From Baffinella frigidus (lineage: Eukaryota > Cryptophyceae > Cryptomonadales > Baffinellaceae), in contig MU647187.1 of NCBI GenBank assembly GCA_026770585.1, forward strand, positions 60,862-72,033: DNA of 11,172 bases, read 5' to 3'. Position numbers and translations under genes: made by a program. Positions 5,490 through 11,172 of this stretch are shown here, piece by piece (position 1 is the stretch's first letter; each line of letters begins with the position of its first letter). The notes under the pieces were generated by a model. It was not told the origin of the DNA and did no database searches. It saw only the letters and a list, made by a program, of their open reading frames with translations.

Positions 5490-5597
5490 CCCCACTTTCT
5501 CACTCGCCAGATTTCTGAGCAGCTGGCGACCGACTCCGCTCACATGAAGAGAGTCGCAAAAGTTTGGGCTTGTGCTCACCCTGCGATGTGTTGACGC
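5490..5597. other. Spacer between A4 and A5
   Basis: About 108 bases of non-repetitive sequence with no gene recognised. An ORF from the minus strand crosses it only because the family A arms are open in one frame. Confidence 0.4.
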
Positions 5598-5722
5598 TAC
5601 AGGGGTACCTCGCTCATAAGAAACTGCCCCCCCCATAGGACCACCATAGGGCCCTAGGCGTAGGCCTACTGTAGGGTCCTAGCTGGGGGGGGGCTGTTTC
5701 TTGTGAGCGAGGTACCCCTGTA
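5598..5722. mobile_element. Family A MITE, copy A5
   Basis: A complete 125-bp copy with TA borders and a distinctive interior (GAAACTGCCCCCCCCATAGG and TCCTAGCTGGGGGGGGGCTG). The same 125 bases recur at 6539-6663. Confidence 0.87.
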
Positions 5723-5767
5723 CCTCGCGACTGACATGGCGCAAGTTCCACGAAGGGAGCCAGGCCA

Positions 5768-5852
5768 CCATGGGGTCATAGGCATGGGCCTACTGCAGGG
5801 TCCTCGGGGGAGGCGGTTTCTTATGAGCGAACTACCCCTGCACCTCGTCGTG
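5768..5852 (+). mobile_element. Family A copy A6, truncated and diverged
   Basis: ACCATGGGGTCATAGGCATGG through GGCGGTTTCTTATGAGCGAA, ending CTACCCCTGCA. The left arm is absent and the right end has substitutions, so this looks like an older copy. Confidence 0.7.
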
Positions 5853-6256
5853 ATTAGAAATGCCGCGGGAGTTGGAGGTTCGTTCCCTTGCTCCGAATTT
5901 CCGTATGGAAAGGAGTCAAGCCCGCCCGCCACATCGCGGTATTAGAGTAGTATTAAGTTGATCACTTTTCAAAAGGCTGGGGGGCCTCTCTCGAGGTCCC
6001 CATGGAGCACACCATGTGAGGGTAATAAAGAAGAAGAAGCACCTCGTTGAAGGCGGCGGGGCGCAGAATGCAGCCAGGTTGCATCGCAGAGAACACACCA
6101 AGCAGCCAGGATCAGGGCGCCGTTTATTTCGCTCGCCTGAAGGGGTCTCTGGAACACAAGAACCCGCACCCCCCCAGAACCGTCCCCACGATCCTCGGGC
6201 TTGGACTATTAGGCCCCTACGGGGGACGGAGTTCATGGTACGATGAGCGAGGTACA
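5853..6256. other. 404 bases with no recognised gene
   Basis: There is a short GAA run near 6030 (AAGAAGAAGAAG) and ORFs on both strands, up to about 110 codons on minus. None shows a known motif, and the longest run into repeat sequence. A word CGATGAGCGAGGTACATGGG at 6241-6260 is a family A end remnant fused to the next copy. Confidence 0.5.
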
Positions 6257-6373
6257 TGGGGTACCTCGCTCATAAGAAACCGCCTCCCCCTAGGACCCTA
6301 CAGTAGGCCTATTCTCAGGGCCTTATGGTGGTCCTAGAGGGGGTGGGCGGTTTCGTGTGAGCGAGGTACCCCT
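6257..6373. mobile_element. Family A MITE, copy A7
   Basis: Left arm GGGGTACCTCGCTCATAAGA and right arm GGTTTCGTGTGAGCGAGGTA. The right terminal CTGTA is replaced by CTATCCC, the start of an adjoining family B element, suggesting insertion of B at the terminal TA. Confidence 0.8.
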
Positions 6374-6476
6374 ATCCCTTAAGTGACCAGTAGGCGCATA
6401 CGCCCTACGGTAGGGCCCTAGGACCTGCCTAGGGCTTCCGCGGGCGATTATTCGCCCGTTGGTCACTTAAGGGACA
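6373..6476 (+). mobile_element. Family B element abutting A7
   Basis: TATCCCTTAAGTGACCAGTA through TTGGTCACTTAAGGGACA, 104 bp, the most symmetrical family B ends in the window. The middle is CGGGCGATTATTCGCCCG, a near-palindrome replacing the GTCAAATTTGAC centre of other copies. Confidence 0.75.
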
Positions 6477-6538
6477 TCCCTACAACACGCGCGGGTCAAC
6501 AAGCATGTTTGCCAAGAGATGCTACCCACACGACACGC

Positions 6539-6663
6539 TACAGGGGTACCTCGCTCATAAGAAACTGCCCCCCCCATAGGACCACCATAGGGCCCTAGGC
6601 GTAGGCCTACTGTAGGGTCCTAGCTGGGGGGGGGCTGTTTCTTGTGAGCGAGGTACCCCTGTA
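6539..6663. mobile_element. Family A MITE, copy A8 (same as A5)
   Basis: 125 bases matching 5598-5722 base for base as far as I can read. The right flank, however, matches that of A1 rather than that of A5, making this copy a mosaic. Confidence 0.87.
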
Positions 6664-6676
6664 GGCACACGGGTCT

Positions 6677-7040
6677 CACCCCTTGAGTGGCGAGTAGGCT
6701 CATACGCCCTACCATAGGGCCCTAGGACCTGCCTAGGGCCGCTTTTGGCAAGTCGAGCTTTGCTGCCATTTTAACGGCACCGCCAGCCCGCGGCCCGCCC
6801 TACCCGGGTGTTGGCGGCCGCTAGAACCTAGACTCCTTCACACCGATGTGACGGGCTTGAGCTCCCCTACCGGATCCCGGCGAGACAAGTTCCGTCGAAA
6901 AAAACGGCGAGGTACAGAAGGGGCCGCAACCATCAGTGAATTCACTGATTTTAAAGTGAATTCACTGATTGAGACGTATAGCCACTAGGACCTGCCTAGG
7001 GCCTCTTGGCGGTCACATTTGACCGCCACTTAAGGGATAC
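6677..7040 (+). mobile_element. Family B element split by a 245-bp insertion
   Basis: The left half (6677-6740) and right half (6985-7040, ending GCCACTTAAGGGATA) of a family B copy are separated by foreign sequence. CTAGGACCTGCCTAGGGCC occurs at both junctions (6720-6738 and 6985-7003). The insert has no recognisable gene but contains two GTGAATTCACTGATT palindromic words. Confidence 0.6.
6932..6970. repeat. Palindrome ATCAGTGAATTCACTGAT and tandem partner
   Basis: 18-bp perfect palindrome at 6932-6949, followed 20 bases on by AAGTGAATTCACTGATT. It lies in the insertion within the family B element. Palindromes of this kind can be dimeric protein sites, but nothing nearby supports that. Confidence 0.6.
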
Positions 7041-7096
7041 ATGTAGCGTTGATACTGCTTCCAGGTTACTATCATCACACCCGCGCAACCACACCG

Positions 7097-7217
7097 TACA
7101 GGGGTACCTCGCTCATAAGAAACCGCCCCCTCCTAGGACCCTACAGTAGGCCTATGCCCAGGGCCCTATGGTGGTCCTAGGGGGAAGGCGGTTTCTTATG
7201 AGCGAGGTAACCCTGTA
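7097..7217. mobile_element. Family A MITE, copy A9
   Basis: A complete 121-bp copy with TA borders. The right end reads GGTAACCCTGTA (one change), shared with A11. The left flank CAACCACACCGTA matches A4. Confidence 0.87.
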
Positions 7218-7219
7218 AA

Positions 7220-7248
7220 GGTTTCTTATGAGCGAGGTACCCCTGTAC
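7220..7248 (+). mobile_element. Lone family A right end next to A9
   Basis: GGTTTCTTATGAGCGAGGTA plus CCCCTGTAC directly follows A9, giving two right termini in tandem. It probably arose by insertion or unequal exchange between two copies. Confidence 0.8.
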
Positions 7249-7413
7249 GCTCCCGAGGAGGCCTGGCTTGACTATCACCTCAACGCCGGGAAACCATCAC
7301 GCCCCCGATTACAAACCCCAAGCTGTTTTACACTGTGGGCGTAGCACTCTAGAGCTCGCCCGCCGCCGCCGTCGCCCGTCCCTGCATTGCCTCCACCAGA
7401 CCTGCATCCAGCC

Positions 7414-7535
7414 TACAGGGGTACCTCGCTCATAAGAAACCGCCCCCCCCTAGGACCCTACAGTAGGCCTATGCCCAGGGCCCTATGGTGGTCCTAGGGG
7501 GAAGGCGGTTTTCTTATGAGCGAGGTACCCCTGTA
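7414..7535. mobile_element. Family A MITE, copy A10
   Basis: A complete 122-bp copy with TA at both borders and one extra T in the right arm (GGCGGTTTTCTTATGAGCGA). Confidence 0.87.
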
Positions 7536-7598
7536 GAGGGGCGCGCGTGCTTCCATGGAAGTCAGCAGGCGCAGCGCACAGTGCTTGTGCTACGTACC

Positions 7599-7721
7599 TA
7601 GCGGGGTACCTCGCTCATAAGAAACCGCCCCCCCCTAGGACCCTACAGTAGGCCTATGCCCAGGGCCCTATGGTGGTCCTAGGGGGGGGGGGGGGGGTCT
7701 TATGAGCGAGGTAACCCTGTA
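7599..7721. mobile_element. Family A MITE, copy A11 with expanded G-run
   Basis: The left end is TAGCGGGGTACCTCGCTCAT. The right arm has lost GGAAGGCGGTTT and instead carries a run of about 16 G before TCTTATGAGCGAGGTAACCC. This suggests slippage at the GGGGG stretch. The right flank is shared with A9. Confidence 0.85.
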
Positions 7722-7750
7722 AAGGTACCGGGATATCATGGCAGTTTAAC

Positions 7751-7788
7751 ATACCTCTTATACACACCTCTATACCTCTTATACACAC
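7751..7788 (+). repeat. Tandem repeat ATACCTCTTATACACAC, two copies
   Basis: Perfect 17-base copies at 7751-7767 and 7772-7788 separated by CTCT. Confidence 0.75.
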
Positions 7789-7884
7789 GAGGACGGGGAC
7801 CTCCTGAGAGGAAGCTGCTCGCCAGCGACAGGCCTGGAGGGCGCGAATCTAATTTCGTGACAAGATGAATCTGCCCCGCTTCGT

Positions 7885-8056
7885 AAGGCTTCCAAAGCTT
7901 GAGATAAGGGTGGAAATACTATTTTAGGCATGAAACCGAGGCTTGATATAGCATAACTCAGGACAGAATCTGGTGTGTTCCGAGATGTGCGGTTCTGGAC
8001 GTAGGGATCACTCAATCCAGGCTTCAGTAAGTGGCCTGTCTAGGACCGGTACCGAG
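7885..8056 (+). repeat. Dispersed repeat C, copy 1
   Basis: CTTCCAAAGCTTGAGATAAG through CTGGTGTGTTCCGAGATGTG and GTGGCCTGTCTAGGACCGGT. It recurs directly at 8462-8592 (partial) and 8739-8783 (short), and inverted at 9193-9326. It is non-coding and may be a decayed transposon or retroelement fragment. Confidence 0.7.
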
Positions 8057-8062
8057 AGCAAC

Positions 8063-8163
8063 AAAGAAGAAGACGAAGACGAAGACGAAGACGAAGACGA
8101 AGAAGAAGAAGAAGCAGAAGAAGAAGAACAAGAAGAAGAAGAAGAAGAAGAAGAAGAAGAAGG
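8063..8163 (+). repeat. GAA/GAC microsatellite
   Basis: About 100 bases of AAGAAG and AAGACG triplets. Long ORFs here (poly-Glu, poly-Lys or poly-Ser by frame) are products of the repeat. The purine strand could form a triplex. Confidence 0.9.
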
Positions 8164-8230
8164 GACGCTGGGCGCGCGCGCTGTGGGGAGGAGAAAGGGG
8201 GGGAGGAGGGAAGATTCCCTCTGGAAATTC

Positions 8231-8423
8231 TGGGACCCTGGGCGGGACCTCAACTAAAGCCCAAACAATTGAAAGCGTATTGATTTCGTAACCCCTTCTA
8301 TCATATCTCTCCCAGGAGCGCTGCGGGCAGCGAGACGCAATGGCGCGTATGATGGAAGGGATTAAGAAGACAATAGGCTTTCAATTGTTTGGGCTTTTAG
8401 TTGAGGTCCCGCCCAGCGTCCCA
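8231..8423. mobile_element. 193-bp inverted repeat (MITE-like)
   Basis: Arms 8231-8304 and 8349-8423 pair over about 74 bases. Shared words are GGGCGGGACCTCAACTAAA, GCCCAAACAATTGAAAGC and CCCTTC-ATCAT. The 44-base loop contains AGCGCTGCGGGCAGCG. No gene. Confidence 0.7.
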
Positions 8424-8461
8424 GTGTTGCGCAACACGCCCTTGCTTTTCGCCGGCATCTC

Positions 8462-8592
8462 AAGGCTTCCAAAGCTTAAGATAAGGGTGGGTATGATATG
8501 TGAGGCATATACAACCAAGGCGTAAAATAGCATAACTTGGGATATATAACCTGGTGTGTTCCGAGATGAAATCGTGGTGTGCGGTTCTGGGA
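8462..8592 (+). repeat. Dispersed repeat C, copy 2
   Basis: GCTTCCAAAGCTTAAGATAA through GGTGTGTTCCGAGATGAAAT and GTGTGCGGTTCTGGGAGTT. It is related to 7885-7998 with an insertion GAAATCGTGGTGT that copy 3 (8739-8783) shares. Confidence 0.7.
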
Positions 8593-8635
8593 GTTCCCCC
8601 CGTGGAACAGCCCCGCCGGCAGGCTCGTGAACGCC

Positions 8636-8653
8636 CGCGTGACCGGTCACGCG
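8636..8653. repeat. Perfect 18-bp palindrome CGCGTGACCGGTCACGCG
   Basis: The sequence equals its own complement with no spacer. No neighbouring gene gives it a role. Confidence 0.65.
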
Positions 8654-8738
8654 GACGCCGAAGCCAACTGTCCGAGGTGACTGCCTTGCGCGTGCTTTCC
8701 TGCTGCATGCCACCAGCCACCAGAAACCCCGAACCCCA

Positions 8739-8783
8739 AAGGTGTGTTGCGAGATGAAATCGTGGTGTGCGGTTCTGGGAGTG
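8739..8783 (+). repeat. Dispersed repeat C, short copy 3
   Basis: AGGTGTGTTGCGAGATGAAA and TCGTGGTGTGCGGTTCTGGG match part of copy 2, joined to new sequence at GAGTGGGGGC. Confidence 0.7.
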
Positions 8784-9145
8784 GGGGCGCGTTTCGCCGG
8801 CCCGCTACCGAGCGAGGACGGGACACACTTTTAAAAACTTTAACCTGAATCCTGAAGGAAATGCACTTTTAAAATGAAAAGCCACGACCGGAATCCCGGT
8901 CCTGACTGTCTTATATGTGCCGAGTTGGCTCGACAGCAGTGGCACCTCTCCCCGCGGATGGAAAAACACCACGCTTCACTCTGGGGTAACGCCCCTCCGG
9001 CCATCCTACACGGGACTGTATGCCCAGACACACTGGCAAGGCCTGCAGGCTCCGCGTCGGCGGCTAGTGATGGCTATATCGCGTATTCAGGTCACGAGGT
9101 TTCTCGAATCCAGGTCATCGCGTAGTCAGGTCAAGGGGGGTGAAG
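8784..9145. other. No gene recognised
   Basis: ORFs of 63-105 codons exist on both strands. They overlap one another in several frames and match no family I know. Short internal duplications (CGCGTATTCAGGTCA and CGCGTAGTCAGGTCA, near 9079-9133) suggest repeat-derived DNA. Confidence 0.45.
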
Positions 9146-9187
9146 GGTTTCAGGGCGAGCGCGACGGCGCGGAGGGGGGGGGTGCGC
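9146..9187 (+). repeat. G-rich direct repeat copy 1 (GCGAGCGCGACGGCGCGG)
   Basis: GGTTTCAGGGCGAGCGCGAC followed by GGCGCGG and a G-run. It recurs 220 bases downstream at 9366-9412. Confidence 0.7.
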
Positions 9188-9192
9188 GGGCG

Positions 9193-9326
9193 GTACCGGT
9201 CCTAGACAGGCCACTTAAGCCTGGAAGTGAGTGATCCCGACGTCCAGAACCGCACATCTCGGAACACACCAGATTCTGTTCTGGGTTATGCTATTTTAAG
9301 CCTCGGTTTCATGCCTAAAATAGTAT
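9193..9326 (-). repeat. Dispersed repeat C, inverted copy 4
   Basis: This is the inverted counterpart of about 7918-8056: GGTACCGGTCCTAGACAGGC, CCAGAACCGCACATCTCGGA, and ACACCAGATTCTGTTCTGGG through GCCTCGGTTTCATGCCTAAA. The two arms lie about 1.1 kb apart, so the region between them could form a large stem-loop or invert by recombination. Confidence 0.75.
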
Positions 9327-9366
9327 GAAGAAGAAGAAGAAGAAGAAGAAGAAGAAGAAGAAGAAG
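9327..9366 (+). repeat. GAA microsatellite
   Basis: About 13 uninterrupted GAA triplets directly after the inverted repeat C copy. Confidence 0.9.
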
Positions 9367-9412
9367 GTTTCGGAGCGAGCGCGACGGCGCGGGGGGGGGG
9401 GGGCGCGGGGGG
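9366..9412 (+). repeat. G-rich direct repeat copy 2 with long G-runs
   Basis: GGTTTCGGAGCGAGCGCGAC then GGCGC and runs of 12-13 and 8-9 G. It has G-quadruplex potential on the + strand. It is a copy of 9146-9187. Confidence 0.7.
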
Positions 9413-10056
9413 GGTCGCTTCACGCATTACTGACCGTTGATATGCTCCATCGAGCTGCTTCCGAGAGCGACCCGTGTGCGCGAGGGCTGCGCACCAGGGA
9501 AAGAGGCTCTGGGTTCTGGGAGTGTGGGGTTCCGGAGGGGTGGTGGGTATCTAGGCTCTAAGGGCACGTAAGGATGCAAGGTTATGAGGAATCCAAAGTG
9601 GGGGGGGGTCCGGACCCGATTGGGGCATGTAGCCTCCGTACACGACATTGTTCGAGGGAGCCTGGGCGAAAGGCATCTGGGTGTTCCTGCATGAGCAAGA
9701 AGGGGTTTCAGGGGTGCTGTGATTTGATTTGGTTCAAATATTTGATTTGGTTCGAATATTTGATTTGATGCTGTCGTGTCGCGTCCAGAGCCTGTGTTCG
9801 GTTGCCTGAAGTCTGGACCGACGGCATAAGTTCAATAAACGTCTCTCTGCTCTCTTGCTCACGCGGCGTGTCCCGCTGAACGCGATCCCCACAACTTGTT
9901 AGTATACCTAGTTGGGTGTGTCCTGGAACTTAGCCCGCCGGATTAGTCATCGCCTCGGTTCAGTCAACACTTGTGGGAAACCCTAGCAAGGTAAGTCAAC
10001 TTGCGTGGGAGTCTCGGGTGGGCGTGGTCGAGGGCAGTGGGAGTCTCGGAGGGGGC
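9413..10056. other. No gene recognised; contains a small AT-rich tandem repeat
   Basis: Apart from the TTTGATTTGGTTCAAATA repeat at 9721-9768, no gene is evident. An AATAAA word lies at 9834-9839 before a CT-rich stretch, and a consensus-like donor AAG|GTAAGT lies at 9990/9991. Neither can be tied to a reading frame. Confidence 0.45.
9721..9768 (+). repeat. Tandem repeat TTTGATTTGGTTCRAATA
   Basis: Two and a half copies of an 18-base AT-rich unit (GATTTGGTTCAAATATTT and GATTTGGTTCGAATATTT, then GATTTGATG). Confidence 0.8.
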
Positions 10057-10240
10057 GGGTTTGGGGTTTAGGGTTTAGGGTTCAGGGTGCAGGGTGCAGG
10101 GTGCAGGGTCAAGGGTTCAGGGTGCAGGGTTTAGGTTTTAGGGTTTAGGTTTAGGGTTTAGGGTTTAGGGTTTAGGGTCTAGGGTTCAAGGTTTCGGGTT
10201 TAGGGTCTAGGGTTTAGGGTTGGGGTTTAGGGTTTGGGGT
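10057..10240 (+). repeat. Interstitial telomere-like array (TTTAGGG)n
   Basis: About 25 heptamers of TTTAGGG with many TTCAGGG, TGCAGGG, TCTAGGG and TTTGGGG variants. It is G-rich on the + strand, the orientation of a right chromosome end and opposite to the array at 4549-4697. Its right end overlaps the last 11 codons of the minus-strand gene. Confidence 0.88.
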
Positions 10241-11172
10241 GCAGACGTGGCGTACTGCTGCGGCTGCTGCTGCTGCTGCTGAAACTGCATCTGCTGCTGC
10301 CCTCCCTGGAGCCCTCCCTGGAGCTGCTGCTGCTGCTGCTGCTGCTGCAGCGGCGCCCGGAAGTTTTGGATCGGCTCCCCGGCGACGTTGTAGTTCATGT
10401 TGAGTGCCGCGTGCTGGTGGTGGTGGTGCTGCTGCTGGGTGAATGCCCCGCCGTACATCTGCCGTGCGTTCGTTCGTTTCGTGAGGGGCTGGTGAAGGCG
10501 TCGCGGGCGTCAAACGGCGCGGTTTCCAGGATTCTCCAGGACGAGACAGCTTCACCAGCACGCCTTGGTGAGGACTCGCCAGGGTTCTGGCGTGAAGGGT
10601 TGCGCGAGGCTGGCTGTGCGTGGGTGAACCGAGGCGATGGGTGGTCGCGCTCGATACATCTGAACCCCCCGCCCTTTGCGATAATTGCAGCAAGCAGCGG
10701 TCGAAACGCACCCGCTGATGGCTGCAACGCTCGGGATCACACAACCCGCACGCACACATGAAGCGCGAGCACACACAGTGTCAGCGCGCTCTGAAAACGG
10801 TGGAGTCGAAAACGGGGGAGGGGGCACCTGTTGCTGTGGTGCGTTCTGCGCGGGCTCCGGTGCCTCCGCCGGGAACGCGGCAGCCGACATGGGCGCCGCC
10901 ATCGCCCCTGCTGAGGACGGGATCGGCCCTGATTTGTCCGAGGCCGTCTTCCACATGGAGCCCACAGGGATGCCCAGGCGCTGGCACTCTTCCGCTGGGA
11001 TCTCGAGGCCTGTCGCGGCAGCCTGCTCCGGCGCTTGCATGTTGTACGACGGCGGGACCCCGCCGTATTGCGGGACCCCGGAGTATTGCATGGCGAAGGT
11101 GGCGGCGTGTTCCATCTGTGAGAGATGTCTCGCGTCAGCGACCGCGTGCTGGAGAGAGCGCAGTTCAGGGCG
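10207..11172 (-). CDS. Gln/Ala/Pro-rich protein of unknown function, 3' part with one inferred intron
   Basis: The frame is open from the window edge (11172) as RPELRSLQHAVADARHLSQ followed by MEHAATFAMQYSG, so Met at 11113-11115 is probably internal and the 5' end lies outside. Exon 11172-10828 ends at CAACAG|GTGCCC; exon 10458-10207 begins after ACGGCAG. Both boundaries are phase 0, giving 198 residues. About residues 30-110 are rich in Ala, Pro, Tyr and Met, with a small non-repetitive part (LEIPAEECQRLGIPVGSMWK). The second exon has a His run, then NYNVAGEPIQNF, then poly-Gln and Gln-rich stretches. The last ten residues (PQTLNPNPKP) and stop come from the telomere-like array. Without splicing, exon 1 would read on to 10552. 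No domain is recognised; Gln-rich disorder is common in nuclear regulators, but that is only a guess. Confidence 0.65.
10264..10349 (-). repeat. CAG/CTG triplet repeats encoding polyglutamine
   Basis: CTG runs on the + strand near 10264-10279 and 10324-10349 read as CAG/Gln codons on the minus strand, in frame with the second exon. CAG/CTG runs are prone to length change. The antisense frame is also open (poly-Leu) but only mirrors the repeat. Confidence 0.85.
10459..10827 (-). other. Inferred 369-base intron
   Basis: GT at 10827-10826 and AG at 10460-10459 on the minus strand join two Gln-rich frames in phase 0 (AAC GCA CCA CAG CAA CAG | ATG TAC GGC). The donor GTGCCC is weak, but the protein character changes from Pro/Gln-rich to a non-similar Arg/Cys-rich frame just after it and returns to Gln/His-rich just after the acceptor. 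Confidence 0.55.

Noticed and set aside
5165-5945. Several 60-88-codon ORFs starting MSEVPLYL or containing RGTSLIRN
   Set aside because: They are translations of family A terminal repeats, recurring on both strands with each element copy.
5916-6257. Minus-strand ORF of 113 codons
   Set aside because: It overlaps other open frames on both strands, starts in a family A remnant and shows no recognisable motif or splice support.
8008-8257. ORFs of poly-Glu, poly-Lys or poly-Ser on both strands
   Set aside because: They are produced by the GAA/GAC microsatellite, which is open in several frames; flanking residues show no domain.
8840-9234. Overlapping ORFs of 63-105 codons in three frames
   Set aside because: No frame shows clear codon bias or known motifs, and the stretch contains internal duplications and G-runs.
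9834-9998. AATAAA word and a consensus-like donor AAG|GTAAGT
   Set aside because: No exon, reading frame or partner splice site can be attached to them; single motifs of this length occur by chance.
10234-10761. Plus-strand 175-codon ORF with poly-Leu opposite the Gln-rich gene
   Set aside because: CTG repeats stay open in all frames. The minus-strand reading gives matching splice phases and a consistent Gln-rich protein; the plus-strand frame does not.

Overview
The window looks like nuclear DNA from a eukaryote with a plant/algal-type telomere repeat (CCCTAAA/TTTAGGG), GT-AG introns and very many short non-autonomous DNA transposons. A photosynthetic stramenopile such as a brown alga, or another microalga, would fit, but nothing in the sequence proves the lineage. 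There are no bacterial-type genes, rRNA, tRNA, CRISPR array or intact transposase. Only two real protein-coding loci can be supported, and both appear incomplete.

Layout. 1-1311 is packed with long inverted repeats that look like unrelated hairpin/MITE families, plus a degenerate tandem repeat. 1499-1702 holds two tandem arrays, the second built from copies of a 3' splice-site-like word. 1703-4418 carries the 3' part of a NEK6/NEK7-like protein kinase gene. One exon (1703-1763) encodes the segment from the SPF motif to KKIESG, and a second (3633-3733) encodes the rest of the kinase C-lobe up to RPNLHQ. The splice phases of the two fit exactly. Partial copies of both exons lie around them, interleaved with transposon pieces. 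4549-4697 is an interstitial telomeric array with CCCTAAA on the + strand.

4852-7721 is an accumulation of one hairpin element of about 121-125 bp (family A here; ends CAGGGGTACCTCGCTCATAA, TA at both borders), mixed with a second TA-bordered element of about 105 bp (family B). Shared and swapped flanks show that copies have been duplicated and recombined. 7750-9412 contains a dispersed repeat in both orientations, GAA-rich microsatellites, a 193-bp inverted repeat and G-runs. 9413-10056 holds little that can be recognised. 10057-10240 is a second telomere-like array in the opposite orientation (TTTAGGG on +).

The last locus (11172-10207, minus strand) is the 3' end of a gene for a Gln/Ala/Pro-rich protein. 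It has one inferred intron, a CAG-repeat polyglutamine tract, and a C-terminus and stop codon supplied by the telomere-like array. The two loci show no functional link. No new multi-gene system is evident; the interest lies in genome dynamics: exon shredding, MITE expansion and internal telomere repeats.
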